50,377 bases of DNA from Candidatus Brocadia carolinensis (GTDB taxonomy: Bacteria; Planctomycetota; Brocadiia; Brocadiales; Brocadiaceae): assembly GCA_002009475.1 (NCBI GenBank), contig AYTS01000026.1, positions 1-50,377 of the forward strand, read 5' to 3'. Below the pieces are notes generated by a model. The model was not told the origin of the DNA. It searched no databases and saw nothing but the letters and a program-made list of their open reading frames with translations. The position numbers and the translations under genes are program-made. Of the stretch, positions 1 through 7,900 are shown piece by piece. How positions within the stretch are numbered: position 1 is the first letter of the stretch; each line of letters starts with the position of its first letter.

Positions 1-58
1 CCGTAAACGGGGGGATTATGGGGGGGGGGAAGTCGCCGAAGGCTTAATTCAAAAACCA
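1..58 (+). repeat. GC-palindrome repeat, copy A (left end cut by window)
   Basis: The stretch holds the core palindrome (C-run, GTAAAC, G-run), a TAAT spacer and the right-hand terminus GAAGTCGCCGAAGGC-TTAATT shared with copies near 690, 6905, 12430, 24130 and 47514. It ends about 15 bases before the ribosome-binding site of the UspA gene, so it would lie in that gene's leader if transcription starts upstream of the window. Confidence 0.8.
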
Positions 59-75
59 TAAGAGGGAGGAGAAAC

Positions 76-537
76 ATGATCAGCATAAAAAATATACTCT
101 GCCCGGTTGATTACTCGGTTTATTCAGAGATGGCGCTGAAATACGCTATCGAATTTGCGGAAAAATACCGGGCAAAGCTTTATTTAATGCACGTCCTGGA
201 TATTCGCGTGTATGATATCAATGAACCGGAACTTTATAATGTCAATATCGTGGATGAAGAGACTATTGCGAAACTGCGAGAGAGGCTGCTCAGGTGTGTA
301 ACCGAAGATACGAGAGGCAAGATACCGGTTGAGGCAATTATTCTTCAGGGAGTGCCGTTCTCCGAGATTATCAGGGCTTCAAAGGAACATAAGATCGACC
401 TGATTGTAATTGGCACACACGGCAGGACCGGAATATCTCATGCAATTATGGGCAGTGTAGCGGAAAAGGTAGTCCGTAAGGCCCCCTGCCCTGTGCTTAC
501 CATTAGACATCCTGAGCACGATTTTATCATGCCGTGA
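76..537 (+). CDS. Universal stress protein, UspA family
   Basis: A single-domain Usp protein of 153 residues, the normal family size. The N-terminus (ILCPVDYSVYSEMAL) is the usual first strand and loop, and the C-terminal ATP-binding signature is present as GTHGRTG-x-HAIMGSVAEKVVRKAPCPVLTI. Usp proteins are cytoplasmic, dimeric, nucleotide-binding stress proteins whose exact targets are usually unknown. The ATG start is chosen because a strong GAGGGAGGAG Shine-Dalgarno precedes it. It is separated from the archease gene by about 240 bases and a repeat, so it is probably its own transcription unit. Confidence 0.92.
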   Translation: MISIKNILCPVDYSVYSEMALKYAIEFAEKYRAKLYLMHVLDIRVYDINEPELYNVNIVDEETIAKLRERLLRCVTEDTRGKIPVEAIILQGVPFSEIIRASKEHKIDLIVIGTHGRTGISHAIMGSVAEKVVRKAPCPVLTIRHPEHDFIMP

Positions 538-683
538 TAGAGCGTTTATTAAAAAAGCGTAGGGCGTGCCGTCCTGGTTGCATAATGAAAGTCTCCGAAT
601 GACTCATGAAAGACCATATCTGAAGAAACTCAAGGGCTATTGATAACACAGCCAGACTGGTGAGGAGTTTGAGGAATTAATTT

Positions 684-768
684 AACGTTAAGGAATTTTA
701 ATCACCCCCCCATAATCCCCCCGTAAACGGGGGGAAACAGGGAGGAAAGTTGACGAATGCCTAATTAA
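684..768 (+). repeat. GC-palindrome repeat, copy B (complete)
   Basis: A complete copy: left terminus GGAATTTTAATCAC, a C-run, TAAT, the core palindrome around GTAAAC, then AAACAGGGAGGAAAGTTG and the right terminus GAATGCCTAATT. It stops about 9 bases before the archease ATG, so the end of the repeat supplies the sequence where a ribosome-binding site would sit; GGAGGAAAG inside the repeat lies about 30 bases upstream of the start. Confidence 0.85.
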
Positions 769-776
769 AACAAATC

Positions 777-1193
777 ATGCCAAAATATATTCTTATTGAC
801 CACACTGCAGATATCGGGATCGATGTATTTGGCGTCTCATTGCCGGAGTTATTTACCAATGCAGCGTTTGCGTTATTTGATATCATTACCGATCTGTCAA
901 AAGTAGAAGGCAAGACTGAGTATAAAATAAGCATTTCCGGGATAGATAAAGAACAGCTACTGGTTAATTGGTTAAGTGAACTCTTGTATTTGCATGACGT
1001 AAAAAATCTCCTGTTTCATGATTTTTGTATTGTGGATATTACGGACAATCAGTTGCATGCCGTTGTACGAGGCGAGGTGATTGAAGAAGGTAAACACGTG
1101 ATAAAAACGGAGATTAAGGCAGTTACGTATCATTGTTTGTCAGTTATCCGGGATAACGACTGCTGGAAGGCACGAGTGATATTTGATTTGTAA
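777..1193 (+). CDS. Archease (RtcB-activating protein)
   Basis: The 138-residue protein has the archease hallmarks: the N-terminal DHTADIGI motif with acidic metal ligands, the LFTNAAFALFDIITD helix, the LVNWLSELLYLHD segment and the C-terminal EIKAVTYHCLSV strand followed by WKARVIFDL. Archease is a small metal-binding cofactor that speeds guanylylation of the RNA ligase RtcB and lets it turn over more than once. The next gene is rtcB, about 110 bases downstream on the same strand, which fits the known partnership. The ATG at 777 has no good Shine-Dalgarno close by because repeat copy B ends right in front of it. Confidence 0.93.
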   Translation: MPKYILIDHTADIGIDVFGVSLPELFTNAAFALFDIITDLSKVEGKTEYKISISGIDKEQLLVNWLSELLYLHDVKNLLFHDFCIVDITDNQLHAVVRGEVIEEGKHVIKTEIKAVTYHCLSVIRDNDCWKARVIFDL

Positions 1194-1301
1194 GTGGAAA
1201 TTGGACAAAAAGCTGTTAGTCCTGAAATGCTTATGTATGGGCGGAATGCCGGTAACAGATGGCTAACACTTTCCCTGTTTTGTGGAAAAAGGAGTTTAGG
1301 T

Positions 1302-2755
1302 ATGGCAGATGATAAATACAAAATTCAAAAGATAGACGACTATCGTTGGCGTATTCCCAGAGAAGGAAAGATGCGGGTAGATGGAATTGTGTATGCCGAC
1401 GAACAGATGCTGAAAGAAATCCAGAAAGATGAAAGTTTACAACAGGTTATAAATGTCGCGCATCTGCCGGGGATCGTTGGACATTCCCTGGGAATGCCTG
1501 ATATTCATTGGGGATATGGATTTCCTATTGGGGGTGTGGCTGCGTTTGATATTGATGAGGGCGTGGTGTCCCCCGGCGGCGTAGGGTACGACATCAACTG
1601 CGGGGTAAGATTGCTGCGGACAGGTCTCTGTCATACAGAAATTGTCCACAAAATGGAATCCCTGGTTAATACCCTCTTTGCCAATATTCCGTCGGGGGTT
1701 GGGTCACACCGCAAGGATTTAAAGCTCTCACATCAGGACGAAAAAAAACGTGCTCAAGAACGGGGCGCGATGGGCAGTCTCGCAAGGTTATGGCACCAAA
1801 GAAGACCTGGAGCATATCGAAGAACAGGGTTGCATTTCAGGAGCAGACCCGGAACTCGTTTCAGATCGTGCTATAGAACGGGGACGGGCACAATTGGGTA
1901 CGCTAGGTTCCGGAAATCATTTTGTCGAGGTTGGCTATGTCTCGGAGATCTATGACGAGGAAATTGCCCGGATATTGGGGCTTGAAAGGGACGGGATTAC
2001 CATCGTAGTGCACACGGGTTCCAGAGGGCTGGGCTATCAGGTTTGTGACGACTCCATACGGGTCATGATCAATGCATCACGGAAACATAACATAGAACTC
2101 CCTGACCGGCAACTCTGCTGTGCCCCGATCAACTCCCCGGAAGGGCGGGAGTATCTTGCTGCCATGGCCGGCGCCGCTAACTATGCCTTTGCCAACCGGC
2201 AGATGATTACGCACTGGGTGAGAGAGTCCTTTGAAAGAGTCTTACACATAGGACCAAAAGAGTCGCAAATATCCCTGATTTATGATGTGGGTCATAATAT
2301 TGCCAAATTTGAAGAACATATCGTGGAGGGAGAGAAGAAGCGTTTATGCGTGCACCGGAAAGGGGCAACACGCGCATTTCCGCCGAACCATCCACATATC
2401 CCGGATACCTATAAATCTGTGGGACAACCGGTACTGATACCGGGAGATATGGGACGCTGTTCGTATGTGCTTGTTGGTACTGAGAAGGCCTATGCTGACA
2501 CCTTTGGCAGTACGTGTCATGGTGCAGGGCGGGTTATGAGCAGGAATCAGGCTATAAAGACGGCTAAGGGTAGAAGTATCGCCCAGGAACTGAAAGAAAG
2601 AGGCATTCTTGTCCGTGCCGATAGCCGTGCTACTCTGGATGAAGAAATACCAGAGGCATATAAGGATGTGACTAAAGTGGTGGATATCGTGGAACACGCC
2701 GGTATTAGTAAAAAAAATTGCCCAGCTAAAGCCGCTGTGTGTCATTAAGGGATAA
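1302..2755 (+). CDS. rtcB: RNA-splicing ligase RtcB, two apparent frameshifts at A8 runs
   Basis: RtcB joins RNA 2',3'-cyclic phosphate and 5'-OH ends using GTP and Mn2+. Family motifs are present across two frames: [12 protein letters not shown] (metal-binding Asp/Cys), [25 protein letters not shown] and [10 protein letters not shown], which contains the guanylylated His. The ATG at 1302 follows GGAG and begins MADDKYKIQ. The frame breaks at eight A (1741-1748): reading seven gives [12 protein letters not shown]. It breaks again at eight A (2710-2717): reading seven gives the usual C-terminus [14 protein letters not shown] and a stop at 2753-2755. The rebuilt protein is 483 residues, normal for RtcB. 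As written, the second frame would instead end at 2748 with an unrelated tail. No other lesion is visible. Confidence 0.9.
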
Positions 2756-2856
2756 CTTGATAGTTTTGTTAACATAATCCACACAAGTTGCAGAACCAGT
2801 GAGGTGCAGCATATTATGTCTGTTAATACAAGAATATTTTGAGAGAGGAAAAGAGT

Positions 2857-3065
2857 ATGTATAAAACTATAGAGGCATATTACGAAAATGGTAAAATTAT
2901 TTATAAAGAAGCCATGCCCCCTCTTAAAAAGGCAAAACTATTCATAACCATTGTTGAAGAAGAGCTACACAAAATTCCAAAACTTTCTCGTTTCAAAGGG
3001 ATACTTAAAAAAAAGGGTTGACGGATTAACGTATCAAAAAAAAAATCAGAAGCGAGTGGGATTAA
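2857..3065 (+). CDS. VapB-like antitoxin, apparent frameshifts at A8 and A10
   Basis: A small protein directly upstream of a PIN toxin. The ATG at 2857 follows GAGAGGAAAAGAG; an in-frame TTG at 2839 is less likely. As written it is 54 residues and stops at 3019-3021 after GILKKKG. If one A is dropped from A8 (3007-3014) and one from A10 (3036-3045), the frame continues through VDGLTYQKKIRSEWD to a TAA at 3063-3065, one base before the toxin ATG. IRSEW-type endings are common in VapB-like antitoxins, and this spacing is typical of toxin-antitoxin operons, so I favour the longer 68-residue form. The N-terminal half (YKTIEAYYENGKIIYKEAMP) resembles small DUF antitoxins found beside PIN toxins. 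Confidence 0.7.
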
Positions 3066-3066
3066 C

Positions 3067-3435
3067 ATGTCTAGCTATTTGCTTGATACCAATTCTGTAA
3101 TCTATTTTTTCAATGGCGAGGAAAAGATTTCCAATCTGGTAGAAGAAACAGAAAATAACATTAGCATTTCTTTTATCACAAAGATCGAATTGCTCTGTTT
3201 CGAAACAGAAAATGATATTACAAAGAAAATTGCTGAATTTATAAATGAAATTGAGGTTGTCTATATTAGCGACGAAATTATAGAAAAGACAATAGAATAC
3301 CGTAAAACATTAAAACTAAAGACACCTGACGCTATTATTGCGGCAACTGCAAAAGTTAAAGACTTAACTCTGGTAACTGCCGATAGATCACTTACTCGGA
3401 AACTAAAGGAGCTAGCGATTGTAAGTCCAATTTAA
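3067..3435 (+). CDS. PIN-domain toxin, VapC family
   Basis: A 122-residue PIN-domain ribonuclease with the four acidic active-site residues visible: D7 in LLDTNSVIYFF, E41 in TKIELL, D88 in KTPDAIIAATA and D106 in VTADRS. VapC toxins cleave tRNA or rRNA and are held inactive by the cognate antitoxin encoded just upstream. The gene starts one base after the restored antitoxin stop, which indicates translational coupling. Start and length are normal for the family. Confidence 0.9.
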   Translation: MSSYLLDTNSVIYFFNGEEKISNLVEETENNISISFITKIELLCFETENDITKKIAEFINEIEVVYISDEIIEKTIEYRKTLKLKTPDAIIAATAKVKDLTLVTADRSLTRKLKELAIVSPI

Positions 3436-3475
3436 GAGGTAAGAGAATTTATGAAAAGTTTAAGTTGTCACGTTT

Positions 3476-4062
3476 TTGTTTGAGGAAGGCGTACTGAAGA
3501 CAATGTCAGAAATACCCAGACACCTTTTTGTGCCGGAATTATACCGGCACGCTGCGTATGATGATTGTCCATTACCTATTGAAGAAGGACAAACCATCTC
3601 GCAACCTTACAGGGTAGACATTATGACGCAGTGCCTTGGATTAAAAGGAAAAGAAAGGGTAGTAGAAATAGGAACAGGTTCAGGATACCAGGCTGCAATC
3701 CTCAGCAGGCTGGCAAGCCATATTTTTACCGTTGAACGTCATACAGCGCTTGTCTCAAGCGCAAAAACCATTTTAAAACAGGCAGGTATGATAATATAGG
3801 CGTAATCGCAGGAGACGGAAGTCTGGGGTTGCCGGAAAAAGCCCCTTTTTGTGGTATCATCGTTACGGCTTGTGCGCCTCATGCACCAAAAAGGTTATTA
3901 GATCAGCTTGAAATTGGTGGACGATTGATACTCCTATGGGGGATCCTTATAATCTGGTATTACCCAAATGATAAAGCGGGGAAAGGGGGGGAAGAAGACC
4001 GGAATATCCTGGAGTGTGCTTTTGTGCCTTTCATAGGTGAAGAAGGCTGGAACGGAGCATGA
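3476..4062 (+). pseudogene. pcm: Decayed protein-L-isoaspartate O-methyltransferase (pcm)
   Basis: PCM repairs isoaspartyl residues using S-adenosylmethionine. Recognisable blocks are PRHLFVPELYRHAAYDD, PLPIEEGQTISQPYRV, VVEIGTGSGYQAAIL (SAM-binding) and, in another frame, IGVIAGDGSLG, FCGIIVTACAP, IGGRLIL, PMGDPYNLVLP and NILECAFVPFIGEEGW. These blocks fall in at least three frames, with breaks near 3787, 3933 and 3970, and an in-frame TGA follows NLVLPK. The first 20 or so residues of the family are also missing. Unlike the other broken genes here, the first two breaks are not at long homopolymers, so this is probably a true pseudogene. Confidence 0.85.
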
Positions 4063-4204
4063 CCTGGTATTGAACGTGGGTTTCAGAAACCTTTCCTGGC
4101 GGATAAAGAAGACATTGCAATGTACCGTTGTAGATAATTTTAATACTTCGTTTCTCAGAGAAAATATATCATGGAAAATATAAAACAGCGGAAGGAAGAC
4201 GATT

Positions 4205-6532
4205 GTGCCTAGAGATATTCCCGTAGGGAACGGTTCGTTCCTGGTCGCATTTGATACTGATTACAATATCAGGGATTTGTATTACCCCCGGGTAGGAAAG
4301 GAAAATCAGACCCTTGGCTACCCCAACAGATTTGGTGTATGGACACACGAAGGTTTTTCATGGCTCAATGCCCACGATTGGAGAATTACCTTAGGGTACC
4401 GGAAGGAAACCCTGGTGACAGATGTACGGGCGCTTCATGAAAGACTGGGAATTCAGCTTGCCTGTAATGATGTCGTTGATTTTGAGAAGAATATCTATAT
4501 CCGTAAGTTAACTGTCCGGAATCTGAAAAAGGTTGAAAGAGACGTGCGTCTTTTTTTTCATCAGGACCTTAGCGTCATGGAGAACGAGATTGGCGACACG
4601 GTTTTTTACGATCCAAGGCTGAATTGCCTTATTCATTATAAAGGGCCACGGTATTTTTTAATCAATTGTTCTGCCGGAGATGTATGGGGAGTAAGAGAAT
4701 ATGCAACGGGGATCAAGAGACTCCGCGGTGCCGAAGGGACATGGCGTGACGCCGAAGACGGAGTCCTGGGCGGAAATCCCATAGCACAGGGATCGGTTGA
4801 CTCAACCATTGGCATTTCATTGGAAATTCCAGCCCATGGCGAAGCCGTTGTCTACTATTGGATCGCTGCCGGCAGGAATTACGGCGAGGTGGATGCCCTG
4901 AACGACATACTTTTACACGACAAACCACAAAAAATAATCGATAGAACGGAAAGCTTCTGGCAACATTGGGTAAATAAGGAAGAATTTAACTTCGGGAATC
5001 TGCCTGCGGATGTCGTTAATCTTTTCAAAAGAAGCCTGTTGGTGCTTGTGACCCAGATAGACAGCGGAGGCGCGATCATTGCGGCAAATGATTCTGATAT
5101 TAAACAATTTGCAAAAGATACCTATAGTTATATGTGGCCACGGGACGGTGCTATGGTCTCCTATGCCCTCATGAAAGCAGGCTATACAAATGCATGCCGG
5201 AATTTTTTTAACTTTTGTGCAGACACCATTACCTCCTTTAATTTCTGCGCAAGCGTTATGGTGGAAGATGGATTTTTACTGCATAAATACAATCCTGACG
5301 GCTCTTTCGGCAGTTCCTGGCACCCCTGGGTAAAGGGCGAAGAGATTCATGTACCCATCCAGGAAGACGAAACAGCCCTGATTCTCTGGGCAATATGGCG
5401 CTACTACGATATGTACCGGAAAATGGACGAAATACGCCCCCTCTATCATTCCTTTGTGGAAAAGGCAGCAGACTTTCTGGTAAGTTATCGTGATGAACTG
5501 ACAGGGCTACCGCTTCCTTCCTATGATCTGTGGGAAGAAAGGCGCGGCATACTATCTTTCACAACAGCTACCGTCTATGGTGGACTCATCGCTGCAGCAA
5601 ACCTTTCCGATATCTTTTACCATACCGAAAAGGCCTTCCTATACCGGGAAACTGCAGACCAGATTAAAAAGGCAATTGATCAACATCTTTACAGCGAGAA
5701 ACACCAGAGATTTCTGCGAATGATCTATCCAAAGAAAGACGGAGGATATGAAATTGACGCAACCATTGATGCCAGTTTGTATGGAATGTTCGCCTTTGGC
5801 GTCTATGATCCCTTTGACGTCAAGGTAAAAAATACCATGAAAGCCATTGAAGATGCCTTATGGGTCAAGACCAGGATAGGTGGAATTGCCCGGTATGAAA
5901 ATGACGGATACCAGCGTGTCGGAAACGACGGCACGATCCCAGGGAATCCGTGGATCATCTGCACCATGTGGTTGGCACAATACTATGTATCAACGGCAAA
6001 GTCGGTAGAAGACCTCGAACGGGTAGTGAATTATCTACGGTGGACGGTATTACGTGCATTACCCTCCGGCGTGCTGGCAGAACAGATAAACCCATATACC
6101 GGAGAGCCTATTTCCGTTTCCCCCCTGACATGGAGCCACGCCACGGTAGTGCAAACGGTAATGGACTATCTGGAGAAATTACAGGAATTACATACGTGCG
6201 ACCGATGCGGACGTTCTATATTTCATTATGACCGGGGCGGCCGGCGACAGATAAAAAAGCATTCCCCGGTATGTGGAGATGTCGTTCCTGATCAGGAACA
6301 GAACCGGTATCTTGATCAGGTGGATGTAAAAAAAGACGGTAAATGTATTACCGTGAGCATAGATCCGAAGCTATGTGTGGGCTGCGGAATTTGTGTTGAA
6401 AACTCGAATGGCGTTATCGATGTGGTCGACGACAAGGCAAAGGTTATTGCCGATAAAGCTGACACGTGGGACGTCAAGCCGGGATTTGAAAAGTGCTGTC
6501 CGTTGGGGGCAATCGCGGTAAAAACTACGTAA
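4205..6532 (+). CDS. GH15 glucoamylase-like hydrolase with C-terminal ferredoxin-like domain
   Basis: The 775-residue protein has two parts. Residues 1-650 are a glycoside hydrolase family 15 enzyme (hydrolysis of alpha-linked glucans from the non-reducing end): N-terminal beta-sandwich starting PVGNGSFLVAFD, then an alpha/alpha barrel with MWPRDGAM (about 311), QEDETALILWAIW, LWEERRG (about 442, catalytic acid region) and LAEQINPYTGEP (about 624, catalytic base region). Residues 664-690 hold CDRCGRS and HSPVCGD, a possible zinc ribbon. Residues 715-775 hold a ferredoxin-like signature, CVGCGIC with a later CCPLGAI. No signal peptide is visible, so it is probably cytoplasmic and may act on glycogen. 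The start is GTG behind GGAAGGAAG. An internal run of eight T (4551-4558) is in frame. Confidence 0.88.
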   Translation: MPRDIPVGNGSFLVAFDTDYNIRDLYYPRVGKENQTLGYPNRFGVWTHEGFSWLNAHDWRITLGYRKETLVTDVRALHERLGIQLACNDVVDFEKNIYIRKLTVRNLKKVERDVRLFFHQDLSVMENEIGDTVFYDPRLNCLIHYKGPRYFLINCSAGDVWGVREYATGIKRLRGAEGTWRDAEDGVLGGNPIAQGSVDSTIGISLEIPAHGEAVVYYWIAAGRNYGEVDALNDILLHDKPQKIIDRTESFWQHWVNKEEFNFGNLPADVVNLFKRSLLVLVTQIDSGGAIIAANDSDIKQFAKDTYSYMWPRDGAMVSYALMKAGYTNACRNFFNFCADTITSFNFCASVMVEDGFLLHKYNPDGSFGSSWHPWVKGEEIHVPIQEDETALILWAIWRYYDMYRKMDEIRPLYHSFVEKAADFLVSYRDELTGLPLPSYDLWEERRGILSFTTATVYGGLIAAANLSDIFYHTEKAFLYRETADQIKKAIDQHLYSEKHQRFLRMIYPKKDGGYEIDATIDASLYGMFAFGVYDPFDVKVKNTMKAIEDALWVKTRIGGIARYENDGYQRVGNDGTIPGNPWIICTMWLAQYYVSTAKSVEDLERVVNYLRWTVLRALPSGVLAEQINPYTGEPISVSPLTWSHATVVQTVMDYLEKLQELHTCDRCGRSIFHYDRGGRRQIKKHSPVCGDVVPDQEQNRYLDQVDVKKDGKCITVSIDPKLCVGCGICVENSNGVIDVVDDKAKVIADKADTWDVKPGFEKCCPLGAIAVKTT

Positions 6533-6580
6533 AGGCTCAATCAGGCTGCCTTCGTCAACGATTTTAATTTGCCCTCGTTG

Positions 6581-6612
6581 GTGGGACAAGCGTCCCCGCT
6601 TGTCATCATAAT
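6581..6612 (+). repeat. GACAAGCG palindromic repeat
   Basis: The hairpin GACAAGCG-TCCC-CGCTTGTC is centred at 6585-6604 and flanked by GGTGG on the left and ATCATAATA on the right. A related copy lies in reverse orientation at 20256-20290. The 270 bases between the GH15 gene and the next relic (6533-6806) otherwise show no convincing gene. Confidence 0.6.
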
Positions 6613-6806
6613 ACCAGGAGAGAATGCCAGACCTACCATATAGGCAGAGGGTGTGTTGCGAAAAATTTACACACCCCTGTATCCCCTCTTTTTCGTGGAG
6701 AATCATAAAACGGTGAAATTCCTAAACCTCAATTGAAAGCAGAGAATCCGGGAGTTGAAGCTCACTAACAGCGAGTCGCTGCTGCCTCCTTAAAGGAAGT
6801 GACGAC

Positions 6807-7036
6807 ATGACAACTAAGAAAGTTAATGAAGATAAAGAACAAGGAGATAGATTTACAGTAACAGATAGAGGCGCTCCTATTGCAGTGCTTCACCGTGTTG
6901 ACGAATTAGGCCTTCGGCGACTTTCCCCCCCCCTGCTTCCCCCCGTTTACGGGGGGATTATGGGGGGGTGATTGAAATTCCTGAGCATGAACATATCGGG
7001 GAACTAACTCTTCTTCCGGCATACGAAGATAATTAA
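6807..7036 (+). pseudogene. Phd/YefM-type antitoxin relic interrupted by a repeat
   Basis: The 5' part reads MTTKKVNEDKEQGDRFTVTD followed by RGAPIAVLHRVDELGL. The core, RFTVTDRGAPIAVL, is the typical Phd/YefM antitoxin strand-helix segment. Reading then runs into the right terminus of the GC-palindrome repeat (copy C, reversed). After the repeat a different frame gives EHEHIGELTLLPAYEDN and a stop at 7034-7036, plausibly the old C-terminus. No toxin gene follows directly. The family call for the first part is fairly safe; joining the last part is an inference. Confidence 0.55.
6905..6985 (-). repeat. GC-palindrome repeat, copy C (reverse orientation, inside antitoxin)
   Basis: Read on the minus strand, it begins GGAATTTCAATCAC, then C-run, TAAT, core palindrome, G-run, GAAAGTCGCCGAAGGCCTAATT. 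Both family termini are intact, so this is a full-length unit of about 80 bases. It sits within what remains of a Phd-type antitoxin gene. Confidence 0.85.
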
Positions 7037-7049
7037 GGTTATTTAATAA

Positions 7050-7200
7050 ACAACCATGTCCGGAACCAACGAAGAAACGGATAAGGATCTCTGCTTTTAC
7101 TTGCAGGGACAAACTTAAAGGTTATTGACCTCGTCAGAAAAGAATTTTCTGAGAGGTTGAAAGATTACAGCGACTTGGCTGGAAGCGGGGAGATACCTTC
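7050..7200 (+). other. Coding relic resembling the small ORF at 7756
   Basis: A short frame from the ATG at 7055 reads MSGTNEETDKDL before losing frame; a later piece reads KLKVIDLVRKEF and then GSGEIPSYINGN. The first piece matches the start of the small ORF at 7756 (MPGINEATDTDLKVIEDLKK). I take this as a decayed duplicate of the same leader sequence; the original protein is not identified. Confidence 0.35.
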
Positions 7201-7208
7201 TTATATCA

Positions 7209-7517
7209 ATGGAAATAGTCAAATCAGTAAATAATGTCTCAATCAGATTGACCGATGAAAGATGGATTCACATAGTTGAAAACCATGATGACCTTGCTGG
7301 ATATTATGATGAAATACTCAATGTCGTCGAAAACCCTGAGTATGTTATAAAAGGATATCAAGATGCATTGATTGCCTTGAAGCAAAAGGAAGCAGGGAAG
7401 TTTCTTGCAGTAATTTATAAAGAAACAAATGAGAACGATGGGTTTATTATTACTGCGTACTTTACAAGTAAAATAAAAATCGAAAGAGAGGTAATTTTAT
7501 GGCAGCAATGGAAATAG
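7209..7517 (+). CDS. Putative small toxin, PBECR/RelE-like nuclease fold
   Basis: A 102-residue protein starting SVNNVSIRLTDERWIHIVEN-H, with a C-terminal FIITAYFTSKIKIEREV strand. This pattern (RLTxERWxHI, a central LENPxxV segment, then a strand ending ITAYxTxKI) is common in small proteins annotated as PBECR-type or DUF nuclease-fold toxins; I assign the family from memory. It overlaps the next gene, a DUF2283 protein, by 19 bases, so they are co-translated. I infer a toxin-antitoxin-like pair, unproven. Confidence 0.6.
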   Translation: MEIVKSVNNVSIRLTDERWIHIVENHDDLAGYYDEILNVVENPEYVIKGYQDALIALKQKEAGKFLAVIYKETNENDGFIITAYFTSKIKIEREVILWQQWK

Positions 7518-7738
7518 AAAAGACATTAAAAGAGGTGAATGAACTAATATCCCACTTCATTAAAATGCCGGAAACAAAGATGTGGATTGATTATGACAGA
7601 GAAGCAGATGTACTTTATCTAAGCTTCAAAAGGCCGCAGCGTGCAACAGATTCCGAGATGCTTGAAAATGGTATAATTTTGAGATACAAAGGGGAAGAAC
7701 TTGTAGGAATTACGGTATTGAATGCCTCTAAGAGGTAA
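7499..7738 (+). CDS. DUF2283 family protein, putative antitoxin partner
   Basis: The 79-residue protein carries the DUF2283 core MWIDYDREADVLYLSFKR-P followed by ENGIILRYKGEELVGITVLNA, which is characteristic of the family. Its biochemical role is unknown; members often lie next to small nuclease-like genes, as here. The ATG is preceded by AGAGAGGT inside the upstream gene, and the 19-base overlap suggests translational coupling. Confidence 0.8.
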   Translation: MAAMEIEKTLKEVNELISHFIKMPETKMWIDYDREADVLYLSFKRPQRATDSEMLENGIILRYKGEELVGITVLNASKR

Positions 7739-7755
7739 AACCATTCAAGATATTT

Positions 7756-7878
7756 ATGCCAGGAATCAACGAAGCGACAGATACTGATCTAAAGGTAATT
7801 GAAGACTTGAAAAAGTCAGGCTGGAAGCGGGAAGACATTTGGATTTATCATCAGCAGTACAGAAAGATTACATCTTAG
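7756..7878 (+). CDS. Small ORF of unknown function before the methyltransferase
   Basis: A 40-residue frame beginning MPGINEATDTDLKVIEDLKK and ending in KITS, followed 22 bases later by the methyltransferase start. The opening EATDTDLK...GWKREDI faintly recalls the N-terminus of HsdR-like restriction subunits, so it could be a remnant. A similar decayed sequence lies at 7055. I do not recognise a function, and it may not be translated. Confidence 0.3.
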   Translation: MPGINEATDTDLKVIEDLKKSGWKREDIWIYHQQYRKITS

Positions 7879-7900
7879 AATTCTTCAGAGGTAACCATCG

